Below are positions 1-7,619 of a DNA stretch of 64,000 bases, piece after piece (position 1 is the first letter of the stretch; each line of letters starts with the position of its first letter). This stretch comes from Fen-1254 sp963778945. GTDB lineage: Bacteria; Bacteroidota; Ignavibacteria; UBA10030. The translations under genes and the position numbers were made by a program. The notes beneath the pieces were generated by a model. That model was not told the DNA's origin. It searched no databases and was given only the letters and a program-made list of their open reading frames with translations. The stretch lies in NCBI GenBank assembly GCA_963778945.1, contig CAVZWL010000014.1, positions 186,001 to 250,000 on the forward strand, written 5' to 3'.

Positions 1-607
1 GGGCGCCTTGCCGTAATAGAATTTTTCCGTGGGCATGGTGAGATCAAAACCGACACAAATCTTTCTCTCCTGCCCATACACATCTGCAATATCACGCAGC
101 AACTGGACCAGTCGATACGGTGTGTCCATGACAACAACTGTCCTTTTTTCTTTTTTCAATTCTTTTAATTCTGCAATACGCCGTTCCCGCTTTGGAGAAA
201 GGAACCCATGAAAAACGAAACGATCAATGGCAAATCCGGAAGTAATGAGCGCAGGCATAAGCGATGAGGCGCCGGGTATCGGCACAATACGAATACCCGC
301 TTGAATAGCGCGATGTACGAGTTCCTTTCCTGGATCCGAAAATACCGGTGTCCCCGCATCGGAGATGAGTGCAACCGATTTCCCCTCCTGCAGTAAGCCG
401 ATGATAATAGAGCTAATCGCAATTTCATTGTGTTCATTTAATTCTTCAATCGGTTTTTCGATCTGGTAATGATGGAGGAGGCTTCAATCCTTCTTTACGT
501 TCTTCACACACGACAACGTCGATTTCTTTGAGAATTTTTAAAGCCCGAAGAGTTATATCTTCATAATTGCCAATCGGTGTAGCCACAAGATAAAGGAGAC
601 CAATCAT
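1..607 (-). CDS. rsmI: RsmI-like 16S rRNA 2'-O-methyltransferase, partial, one frameshift
   Basis: This is the N-terminal part of a tetrapyrrole-methylase-fold enzyme of the RsmI type, which 2'-O-methylates 16S rRNA C1402 with SAM. The ATG at 607 gives MIGLLYLVATPIGN, the family's opening SAM-fold signature, six bases after the AI-2E stop. Further in are HNE, SDAGTPVFSDPG and PIPGASS, all family hallmarks. The frame breaks at about 478-487: removing one C from the CCTCCTCC stretch joins EERKEGLK to LLHHYQIEKP as expected. EERKEG stands where many RsmI proteins have EDTR, so it could be a paralogue. The 3' end lies beyond the left edge. Confidence 0.8.
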
Positions 608-613
608 ATCTGT

Positions 614-1918
614 CTATCGTTTTATTCCGCCGTGAACCGGGGTTATTCCGTTTTTCCGGCGGGTCTCCCAGTCCCGAACGAACAGAACAATCAAAGCCGA
701 TGTAGGCACAGCGATTAAGAGGCCGACAACTCCGAGAAAATACATGAAAACCAGCAACGAGAGAATAAGCAGAAGCGGATGCAGTCCCACTTTATTGCCG
801 ACAATTTTCGGAGAAAGAAATACTACCTCGAGAATGTGAAGAAAACCGATCGAGCCGACTGCAAATGCCAGTTTTAGCAGAGCCGGCGGATCGCTGAAAA
901 GTGCAGATATGGATGAGAGAAAGAGAATAGCTCCCAGGCCAAAATAGGGAATAAGATCGAATACAGCGCCAAGCAGGCCGAGCAGTAAAGCATACTTGAT
1001 GCCAATGATGGAAAAAAGAATTGCAATGATAGTACCCTGAACACAGGCGACAAGCAGCACTCCTCTGAGATAATGTCCTACAAGTTCGTCTGCTTGAGCC
1101 ATAAGATCGGCTATTCTGTCACGGTTATGACGCGGGAAAAGCATTTTGAACCTGTGCGTAATTTTATGGAAATCGGTAAGAAAATAAAACGTCAGGAAAG
1201 GAATGATGGCAATGTAGAAAATCTGAGTAATAAATCCGCTGATGCTGCTCATCACCGTACCAAGACCAGCTAACACAGCTTTGAGGATATCTTCAAAACG
1301 CGGCGTCAAATGGCTTGCGAATGAATTGCGCAATTCCGTCGAACTAATGCCGTATCGTTCCAAGATGACCACAAGTTTGCTGTTCCATAACGCATCGCTG
1401 TATTCATTCGTCAGCTTTGCAAGTGATTCCAGCACCCCTTCAAACTGAGTTAATGCCAGAGGAAGCACAAAAAATATGATCAAAGTAATTCCCGAAAGAA
1501 ACAGCAGTATAATAACCAAGGAACTCACCCAGCGCGCTATTTTCCTCTGCGTCAGCCAATCGACGACCGGATTGAGCGTGTATGCAAAAATGAAAGAAAC
1601 AAGAAAGGGAACGAGAATAGGCGAGATTGAGTCGATAAACCACAATGCAAACAGCACAATACCGAGCCACATTAAATTGCGCGCCAGAATATATCGGCGC
1701 AAGGGATAGAGAAGAAACAAAAGTGCGCCGAGAACGAGAAAAGGAGAAACGATCGAATGGATCGTATAGATAAGCACAAGGAGCAAGAGAACCCCCCCCA
1801 CGAGCAGCACGATCTCGATCCTGCCGAGTGAAGCAAAGACGGAATCCCACTTCAAATCCTTAAGCTGATCCTCCTCTGCCGCCCTCTCTATCCCCTTCTT
1901 AGGTTTCTTTGCGGACAT
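614..1918 (-). CDS. AI-2E family (PF01594) membrane transporter
   Basis: A 434-residue inner-membrane protein of the AI-2E/PerM/YdiK exporter family. Members have been linked to autoinducer-2 export or to Na+/H+ antiport, so the substrate cannot be assigned here. A cytoplasmic lysine-rich N-terminus is followed by seven to eight hydrophobic segments and the conserved DLIPYFG and LIAVPTSA elements near residues 310 and 405. The ATG at 1918 directly abuts the dut stop (TAA-ATG), so the two are probably translationally coupled. Length is slightly above the family norm of about 350 because of the N-terminal extension. The frame is intact. Confidence 0.85.
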   Translation of the reverse strand: MSAKKPKKGIERAAEEDQLKDLKWDSVFASLGRIEIVLLVGGVLLLLVLIYTIHSIVSPFLVLGALLFLLYPLRRYILARNLMWLGIVLFALWFIDSISPILVPFLVSFIFAYTLNPVVDWLTQRKIARWVSSLVIILLFLSGITLIIFFVLPLALTQFEGVLESLAKLTNEYSDALWNSKLVVILERYGISSTELRNSFASHLTPRFEDILKAVLAGLGTVMSSISGFITQIFYIAIIPFLTFYFLTDFHKITHRFKMLFPRHNRDRIADLMAQADELVGHYLRGVLLVACVQGTIIAILFSIIGIKYALLLGLLGAVFDLIPYFGLGAILFLSSISALFSDPPALLKLAFAVGSIGFLHILEVVFLSPKIVGNKVGLHPLLLILSLLVFMYFLGVVGLLIAVPTSALIVLFVRDWETRRKNGITPVHGGIKR

Positions 1919-2389
1919 TTATCGTATCTCCTTGGCAGCGATTCCGGAATGGCCAAACCCCCCCGCACCTCGCTGTGATTCATTCAATGTTTCCGTTTCC
2001 TTCCAAGTCACTCTGCTGTAACGTGCGATAACCATCTGCGCAATGCGGTCGCCTCGGCGAACGACAAATGGCTTTCTTCCGAAATTGGTTAAAATAATTT
2101 TTACCTCTCCGCGATAGTCGGAATCGATCGTTCCCGGAGCATTGAGAATACCGATTTGATGCTTCACCGCGAGTCCGCTGCGGGGACGGATCTGTGCTTC
2201 AAATCCTTGCGGCAATTCCATGCTGAATCCGGCAGGGATCAGAACTGTTTCACCCGGCGGAATATCCATAACTTCCTTGACATCAGCACAGACATCCATA
2301 CCGGCAGAACCCTCTGTTGCATAGGAAGGCAGCGGAAGGTCCGTCTGTTCCGGGTTCGTTCGCATAATTTTTACAACCACATTTTCCAT
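1919..2389 (-). CDS. dut: dUTP diphosphatase (dUTPase)
   Basis: A trimeric all-beta dUTPase that hydrolyses dUTP to dUMP and pyrophosphate, keeping uracil out of DNA and supplying dTMP synthesis. At 156 residues it has the usual length. The family motifs are in order: SAGMDV near residue 29, PRSGLAVKH near 68, GTIDSDYRGEV near 87 and the C-terminal RGAGGFGHSG arm that closes over the nucleotide. The start at 2389 has an AAGGATAGG Shine-Dalgarno element at suitable spacing. It is followed without a gap by the AI-2E transporter gene. Confidence 0.95.
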   Translation of the reverse strand: MENVVVKIMRTNPEQTDLPLPSYATEGSAGMDVCADVKEVMDIPPGETVLIPAGFSMELPQGFEAQIRPRSGLAVKHQIGILNAPGTIDSDYRGEVKIILTNFGRKPFVVRRGDRIAQMVIARYSRVTWKETETLNESQRGAGGFGHSGIAAKEIR

Positions 2390-2466
2390 GAAAACCTATC
2401 CTTTTTCGGAAACGCCTGACCAAATGAATCTCGGCTTTTTCGATTACCGAAAATAAAACTTCTTCC

Positions 2467-3768
2467 TTAAAATTGGTAAACGAAACTCACTTTCGGCTCA
2501 ATTCGTTTCTGAGATACATATTCACCATTGAGCAGCGTCCATGTCCATTGATAGACGGTCGATACAATCATAAACGATACAGGCTTGTATCCGACTTCTG
2601 CGTAGAGAAGAGAGTTTTCATCAAGAGTAAAGAAACTGCCTATATTTTTTTTATCATAGCCGCCGTTGAGTACTACCGAGGGTATCACATCCGGAATATC
2701 GAGCACAGCGTGGAAGAAACCGGCATTCTTGACACCGACAGGCGCTTGATAATTGCCTATAATTTTGAACGTATTCAAGATACCGATAACGAGCGAGCCG
2801 TAATTACCCTGATTTTTCGTAACAGTTGTAAGCGAATCGGCTTTGCTTCTAAAAGAATTGCCTACAACCGTGAACCTGTCCAGCTCATACAAAGCATTGA
2901 AGTAAGAAGGAATAAACTGATCGCCGTTAAACTGCCGTTCGTACTTCGCGTTTACGGTCATCAAACCCATTCCCGAAAAACGGAAATCAATTCCCACGGC
3001 TGCCCCGTTCCCATAATTGACGATCTTTGCGTAGTCGAAAAAAAGCGTCGATTTCACGGTCTTGTATGCCAGAAGAGGCAATCCAGCATCGAAACCGTAG
3101 ATGGACATTGCGTTGCCTATTAAAATATTGCCGTTCGACGGGTCTACCGCAACATCTGCATTCTGCGCACGATCGGTGACATAGGTCGCACCGATTTCAA
3201 AATTATTGACAACAGGAATTTTTTCGAGAGTGGTCAATTTCAGCGGCTTGACATATCCACGCACGCCTGTAATTCCGGCGTGGGCAAGATCGCTGGTCAT
3301 CGATTCGATTCCAAACTGATTGAAATTCAGATCAAGTTCCATTCCGGTTTTTCGTAAATCGTAGCTGGAGGAATTCTGATATCCTTCCATGATAAAACCG
3401 TGTCCCAATAATGCATTATCCAATTCTCCGACGCGAACATATAAAGGGGCTCCCTTCTGTGCCCAGCGTGCGTAACGTATGAGCCTAAGATAATCCGAGA
3501 ATGAATTATAGTCGGGTCTCAATTTTCCATTGGAGTCGAATCGAAGGTTGACATCCAAACCGATCCCGAAATTACCGAATGCAACCTCGGGTTCAAAATT
3601 GACAAGGTAGTATGCCTGGCCGTCTATGAATGTAGCTCCAAGACCTACCGGAACAACACCGCTGCTCGCTGCAGCTGCCGCAGCTTGTTCCTGCGGCTGG
3701 GCAATGGTGACTCCAGCCTGCAGCAACAGGCAGGCGACTACATATATCATCGTTCGCTGCATTTTCAT
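2467..3768 (-). CDS. Outer-membrane beta-barrel protein, unknown function
   Basis: A secreted protein of about 433 residues with a signal peptide (basic start, hydrophobic core VVACLLLQAGV, cleavage near AQPQ). Many alternating polar/hydrophobic strands end in YQF, the terminal aromatic typical of barrels inserted by the Bam machinery. No enzymatic motif is visible and I do not recognise a named family. The open frame reaches an ATG at 3777, but the AAAGGA ribosome site is correctly spaced only for the ATG at 3768. It lies 23 bases downstream of spmB and probably shares that transcript. Confidence 0.75.
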   Translation of the reverse strand: MKMQRTMIYVVACLLLQAGVTIAQPQEQAAAAAASSGVVPVGLGATFIDGQAYYLVNFEPEVAFGNFGIGLDVNLRFDSNGKLRPDYNSFSDYLRLIRYARWAQKGAPLYVRVGELDNALLGHGFIMEGYQNSSSYDLRKTGMELDLNFNQFGIESMTSDLAHAGITGVRGYVKPLKLTTLEKIPVVNNFEIGATYVTDRAQNADVAVDPSNGNILIGNAMSIYGFDAGLPLLAYKTVKSTLFFDYAKIVNYGNGAAVGIDFRFSGMGLMTVNAKYERQFNGDQFIPSYFNALYELDRFTVVGNSFRSKADSLTTVTKNQGNYGSLVIGILNTFKIIGNYQAPVGVKNAGFFHAVLDIPDVIPSVVLNGGYDKKNIGSFFTLDENSLLYAEVGYKPVSFMIVSTVYQWTWTLLNGEYVSQKRIEPKVSFVYQF

Positions 3769-3790
3769 TTTTTTCATCCTTTATAATTGG

Positions 3791-4339
3791 TTAAACAGCA
3801 AATAGAATCCTGCATATAAACAATGCTCCCAGCATACCGAAGAGATCTGCAATAAGACCGGCCGGAACAGCATGCCGTGTATTTTTAATTTGAACAGCGC
3901 CGAAATAGACGGCAAGGACATAAAAAGTCGTTTCCGAGCTTCCGTACATCGTAGACGCAAGAACGCCGATAAAAGAATCCGGTCCGTGTACTTTCATCAA
4001 TTCCGCCATAATACCGAGCGATCCGCTTCCGGAAAGAGGGCGCATCAACGCCATTGGCAGCGCTTCTGCCGGAAGTCCTATAATGTTTGTGACAGGAGAA
4101 ATCGCCTTAACCAGCAGATCCATAGCTCCACTCGCTCGAAACATACCTATTGCAAATAACATCGCTACAAGATACGGAATAATCCGTACCGCTGTTGCAA
4201 ATCCTTCTTTTGCGCCTTCGATAAAGGATTCATATACTTTGACTTTCCTAACCGCGCCCCATACAAGAAAGATAAGAATCATCAGCGGAATAGCTGTGAC
4301 AGCGATCAGGTTTATGATATTTTTGAAAAATTCAATCAT
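3791..4339 (-). CDS. spmB: SpmB-type nucleoside-recognition (Gate) domain membrane protein
   Basis: A 182-residue polytopic membrane protein of the spore maturation protein B family (nucleoside-recognition/Gate domain). It has five to six hydrophobic segments with conserved PLSGSGSLG near residue 100 and STMYGSSETTFYV near 130. In Bacillus, SpmA and SpmB are needed for spore core dehydration. Homologues are common in non-sporulating bacteria, where their transported compound is unknown. The start overlaps the spmA stop by four bases (ATGA), implying coupled translation and a SpmA-SpmB pair. Confidence 0.85.
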   Translation of the reverse strand: MIEFFKNIINLIAVTAIPLMILIFLVWGAVRKVKVYESFIEGAKEGFATAVRIIPYLVAMLFAIGMFRASGAMDLLVKAISPVTNIIGLPAEALPMALMRPLSGSGSLGIMAELMKVHGPDSFIGVLASTMYGSSETTFYVLAVYFGAVQIKNTRHAVPAGLIADLFGMLGALFICRILFAV

Positions 4340-5331
4340 TGTCTTCCGCTGTCGTTTATTTCTTTCTTTTCTTTATCGATTCTGTAACGCGGCAGTTTTT
4401 GAAGGAATTTCGATGCTGTCACACCTGCAACAGTCGCACACAATGCGCCGAAAATCGATGTACCGATAATGATCCCGGGATTTGCCGAACCCGATGCAGC
4501 CCGAACGGCAATAGCCGTAGCAGGAATAAGAATCAGTCCACCCGTATTGATAGCAAGAAATGTCACCATTGCGTTGGTCGCAGTGCCTGGCTTCGTATTG
4601 AGCGAATTTAACTCTTCCATCGCCTTGAGACCCAGCGGAGTTGCGGCATTATTAAGCCCGAGCATATTTGCCGCCACATTCATAATGATGGAACCGATTG
4701 CCGGATGATCCGGCGGGATATCCGGAAATATTTTTTTTGTAAGCGGCGCAAGCATTTTCGAAAGCAACTGCACAAGTCCTGCCTCTTCCGCAATTTTTAT
4801 CAATCCCAGCCATAAAGCCATCACACCAACCAGCGCCAGCGCTATTTCGACTGCAGTCGCAGCAAAATCAATCGCGGCTTGCGTCACTGCACGAAGTTTC
4901 ACAAAGTGGATCGGCTCAAAAATGATTTCGGCGAGTGCGTTTTTTTTATCTTCAGCGAATTGAAGCGAAACAATATGTCCGGGAAGTTCCCCCTTTGACG
5001 AACCGCTTTTCGCCATGGCCTGCCAGATGATCGGAGAAGATTCTGATAGGACAAGCACTGCTTTTCCATTGGACGAGACGAAAGCAGGCTGTTTCACCGT
5101 ATCGTTTTGACTGCTTCGATCTGCAATACCGTAGAATTTTCTCAATACCGCTCCTGAGATAATCAGATCTCCTTCTGCCTTTGCTGTTCCAGTGCAGATT
5201 TCTTTTGAACGGAAAGAAATCTGCAGGGGCAAACCGTTCCTGTACGTATTGTTCAGTTCATCGTACAAATCGTTTCCTGCCGCTGCAAGCAAAGCTAGAA
5301 CAATGAGCATCCACCAGATATGATTCAACAT
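4336..5331 (-). CDS. spmA: SpmA-type Gate domain membrane protein with an inserted extracytoplasmic segment
   Basis: A 331-residue partner of SpmB. One N-terminal membrane segment is followed by about 110 mostly hydrophilic residues and then the SpmA core, with conserved NVAANMLGLNNAATPLG near residue 220 and TFLAINTGGLILIP near 257. Classical SpmA is about 200 residues, so the extra length comes from the segment between the first and second membrane helices, which should face the periplasm. Its role is unknown. The gene starts at 5331 and overlaps spmB by four bases. Confidence 0.85.
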   Translation of the reverse strand: MLNHIWWMLIVLALLAAAGNDLYDELNNTYRNGLPLQISFRSKEICTGTAKAEGDLIISGAVLRKFYGIADRSSQNDTVKQPAFVSSNGKAVLVLSESSPIIWQAMAKSGSSKGELPGHIVSLQFAEDKKNALAEIIFEPIHFVKLRAVTQAAIDFAATAVEIALALVGVMALWLGLIKIAEEAGLVQLLSKMLAPLTKKIFPDIPPDHPAIGSIIMNVAANMLGLNNAATPLGLKAMEELNSLNTKPGTATNAMVTFLAINTGGLILIPATAIAVRAASGSANPGIIIGTSIFGALCATVAGVTASKFLQKLPRYRIDKEKKEINDSGRQ

Positions 5332-5604
5332 ATAATTTTCACACTGCTGTTATTCCGCATACATGACGAGAGAGCGAATAAAGAGCAAACATGTCATCGT
5401 TGATTACAATATTGGTTTTTTCTTTGAAAAAGAAAAGGGCTTTGAGCGGAAAAAACGCGTGCGCATGTTGAGAGAACGAGAATTGCTTCTTGTCAAATAC
5501 CACTCGTGTAAAATTGATTTTCGTCCCTCATTCCGATGAATAGTTTAACGGTAGTTCAACAGAAAGAACAAACTACATAAGAATAGATGTCACTCTCAGA
5601 TATC
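5332..5604. other. Intergenic region between mqnC and spmA
   Basis: There is no credible gene here. On the minus strand it contains a TTGACA hexamer near 5490-5500 without a good -10 partner at 16-18 bases, and a small palindrome (TTTTCTTT and its complement, near 5416-5436). A promoter for spmA-spmB is expected in this stretch but cannot be placed with confidence. Confidence 0.4.
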
Positions 5605-6699
5605 TTATACTGCTTTCCGAACATCATCAATACTGAGAATTTCATAAAGGGTTGTACGTTGAGAAGGCACAAAACCGGATTCGCGGATGAGCGATCTGCA
5701 TTCCTCGACGCTCGTCTTATTGACAAACTTTGCCGAAGCATGAACGTTTTCTTCCGCCAAAACCCCGCCGAAATCATCCGCTCCAAAGTGAAGCGATATC
5801 TGTCCGATTTTTTTCCCCTCGGAAAACCACGATCCCTGTATATGCCTGAAGTTATCGAGATAGATACGCGATATGGCAATCATTTGAAGATAACGCGCCG
5901 GCGAGGCATAGTGCGGTATAATTTTTTCCAGCGGTGTATTGCCGGGTTTGAACGACCACGGAATAAACGCTGTAAAGCCGCCTGTCTCGTCCTGTAGACA
6001 GCGTAAAGCCTCCAGGTGGGTCATAATATCCTCGTCGGTTTCCAGATGCCCGTACATCATCGTAGCGGTCGTTTTATACCCAATTCCATGCGCAATTCGC
6101 ATAACTCGGAGCCAATCGGCAGAAGTTCCCTTTTTACTGCTGATTTTCTTTCGAACGCTGTCGGAGAGTATCTCCGCTCCGCCGCCCGGCAGGGAGCGCA
6201 GTCCTTTCCCCCATAATTTTTCCAATACGGTCTCAATGCTGAGGCCGGACACTTTCGACATGATTAAAATTTCAGAGGTCGAGAAGAAATGCGGAAATAT
6301 CTGCGGAACCTCATTGATTGTCCGTTCGACAAGCTCAAGATAATAATCAAACGGCAAATCGGGATTCACGCCTCCCTGAAGAAGAACGGTCGTCGTTCCA
6401 TTCCGGGCCGCATCTTTGAATTTTTCGATCATGTAATCCACAGTATGGGTGTAGACGCCTTCTTCTCCTGGATGACGATAGAACGCACAGAAAATACAAT
6501 CGACGGTGCAGACATTCGTATAATTCGGATTTGTATCAAGCACGTACGTCACATACGGTTTCGCGTTATTTCTAAAACGAATCTCGTTCGCCAAACCGCC
6601 AAGATCGAGTAATTCCGCATTGCGGAGAAGAAAGACTCCTTCATCTTTTGTAATCCGAACATTCTCTCGAATTTTTTTGGATATTTCTGCAACCGTCAT
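5605..6699 (-). CDS. mqnC: Cyclic dehypoxanthine futalosine synthase (radical SAM)
   Basis: This radical SAM enzyme of the futalosine menaquinone pathway cyclises dehypoxanthine futalosine. It has 364 residues. The [4Fe-4S] cluster cysteines are C64, C68 and C71 (CTVDCIFC). Other family elements are LLQGGVNPDL near 108, SLPGGGAEIL near 168 and ATMMYGHLET near 212. The motif pattern fits MqnC better than MqnE, which is encoded separately at 7620-9482. The gene is intact and lies 118 bases downstream of the TIR-like gene in the same orientation, probably the distal gene of the menaquinone operon. Confidence 0.93.
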   Translation of the reverse strand: MTVAEISKKIRENVRITKDEGVFLLRNAELLDLGGLANEIRFRNNAKPYVTYVLDTNPNYTNVCTVDCIFCAFYRHPGEEGVYTHTVDYMIEKFKDAARNGTTTVLLQGGVNPDLPFDYYLELVERTINEVPQIFPHFFSTSEILIMSKVSGLSIETVLEKLWGKGLRSLPGGGAEILSDSVRKKISSKKGTSADWLRVMRIAHGIGYKTTATMMYGHLETDEDIMTHLEALRCLQDETGGFTAFIPWSFKPGNTPLEKIIPHYASPARYLQMIAISRIYLDNFRHIQGSWFSEGKKIGQISLHFGADDFGGVLAEENVHASAKFVNKTSVEECRSLIRESGFVPSQRTTLYEILSIDDVRKAV

Positions 6700-6817
6700 A
6701 GATTTACCTCAAGAGAACATATTGAGATGTGCAAGAGGGCTCATTCTTTTTCCCTCGAAGGAGAGATGAGAAAAATAAATGCACCCGTTTTCCATATCCC
6801 AAATTTTGTATTCTGTA

Positions 6818-7615
6818 CTAAATATTTACAGTATACCCTGCCGCCTTTAATTCTTTCATCAATTCAAATCCGGCTTCTTCCAGTTTGACCACAATCCGCT
6901 TAACACTCACACCCGGTATGTTGTCTGGAAAACTCACGTCCGATTTGCATAATATGCAGACATGGCCCGCTCCCAATTTCCCAACCAAATGGCCTATTTC
7001 AAACATCGCATAACCCAGATCGTCTTCGTTCAGAACAAAATAGGCGAATCGTATATCGGCACTTTCCTGAAAGGCATTAAACGAAATCATCGTCCCATGT
7101 TGTCTTTCTATCAGAACCTCTTCAATTCCAATTTCCAACAAAAAATGCGCCAGCTGGATGTAGAGCGGACTGCTTTTCTCTCCGATAATATAAACAGTGC
7201 GCGCAACAGCAGCGGCCGCTTGCGTTTTTTCGGTCTTGGGCGGAGGCTTTAGCACGCGGACACCCTCCGAAACGTTTTGTGCTGAATGCTGGTTCTCCCG
7301 CGATTCCTGTCCGTCTGCAGTTGTCATCTCCGGAGAGGATTTAAGTTTAACATACAATTCATTGATCGAATGAAGGATCAGAAGTGCAGATACCTGAAAA
7401 AAATTGGATCCATTTTTATCGCCTAATATTTTGTTTTTATAGGGGATTCCGATAGGACCGGAGAGTTCCAGAATTTCGAGGCATGCTTTTCGCCACCCCA
7501 AATATGTATTTTGGAGGCGTGCATTATATCCGGAAAAATCAAATCCTCCCTGGGGGGCAAGTCTGCCCCCTGCCTCAATAAGCTCCTCAAATCTTTTAAG
7601 AATATGCTCGGACAT
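6818..7615 (-). CDS. Divergent TIR-like (PF10137-type) nucleotide-binding protein in the menaquinone operon
   Basis: A 265-residue protein in two parts. Residues 1-100 are mostly helical. After a low-complexity linker (about 100-137, Gln/Glu/Ala rich), the C-terminal 125 residues resemble the TIR-like domain of predicted nucleotide-binding proteins (PF10137), known from bacterial NAD+-cleaving effectors. The match rests on a VYIIG first strand, FAYFVLNEDDLG, MFEIGHLVGKLG, a PDNIPGV segment and ELKAAGYTV at the end. The usual HGRDE and ARQNV words are altered or missing, but the Glu in FEIG is kept. Its ATG lies four bases after the mqnE-mqnA stop, so it is probably co-translated. A function in menaquinone synthesis is not established. 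Confidence 0.55.
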   Translation of the reverse strand: MSEHILKRFEELIEAGGRLAPQGGFDFSGYNARLQNTYLGWRKACLEILELSGPIGIPYKNKILGDKNGSNFFQVSALLILHSINELYVKLKSSPEMTTADGQESRENQHSAQNVSEGVRVLKPPPKTEKTQAAAAVARTVYIIGEKSSPLYIQLAHFLLEIGIEEVLIERQHGTMISFNAFQESADIRFAYFVLNEDDLGYAMFEIGHLVGKLGAGHVCILCKSDVSFPDNIPGVSVKRIVVKLEEAGFELMKELKAAGYTVNI

Positions 7616-7619
7616 GTCT

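Noticed and set aside
165..437. Minus-strand 90-codon frame beside rsmI
   Set aside because: It overlaps the conserved RsmI reading in a different frame and shows no protein-family features.
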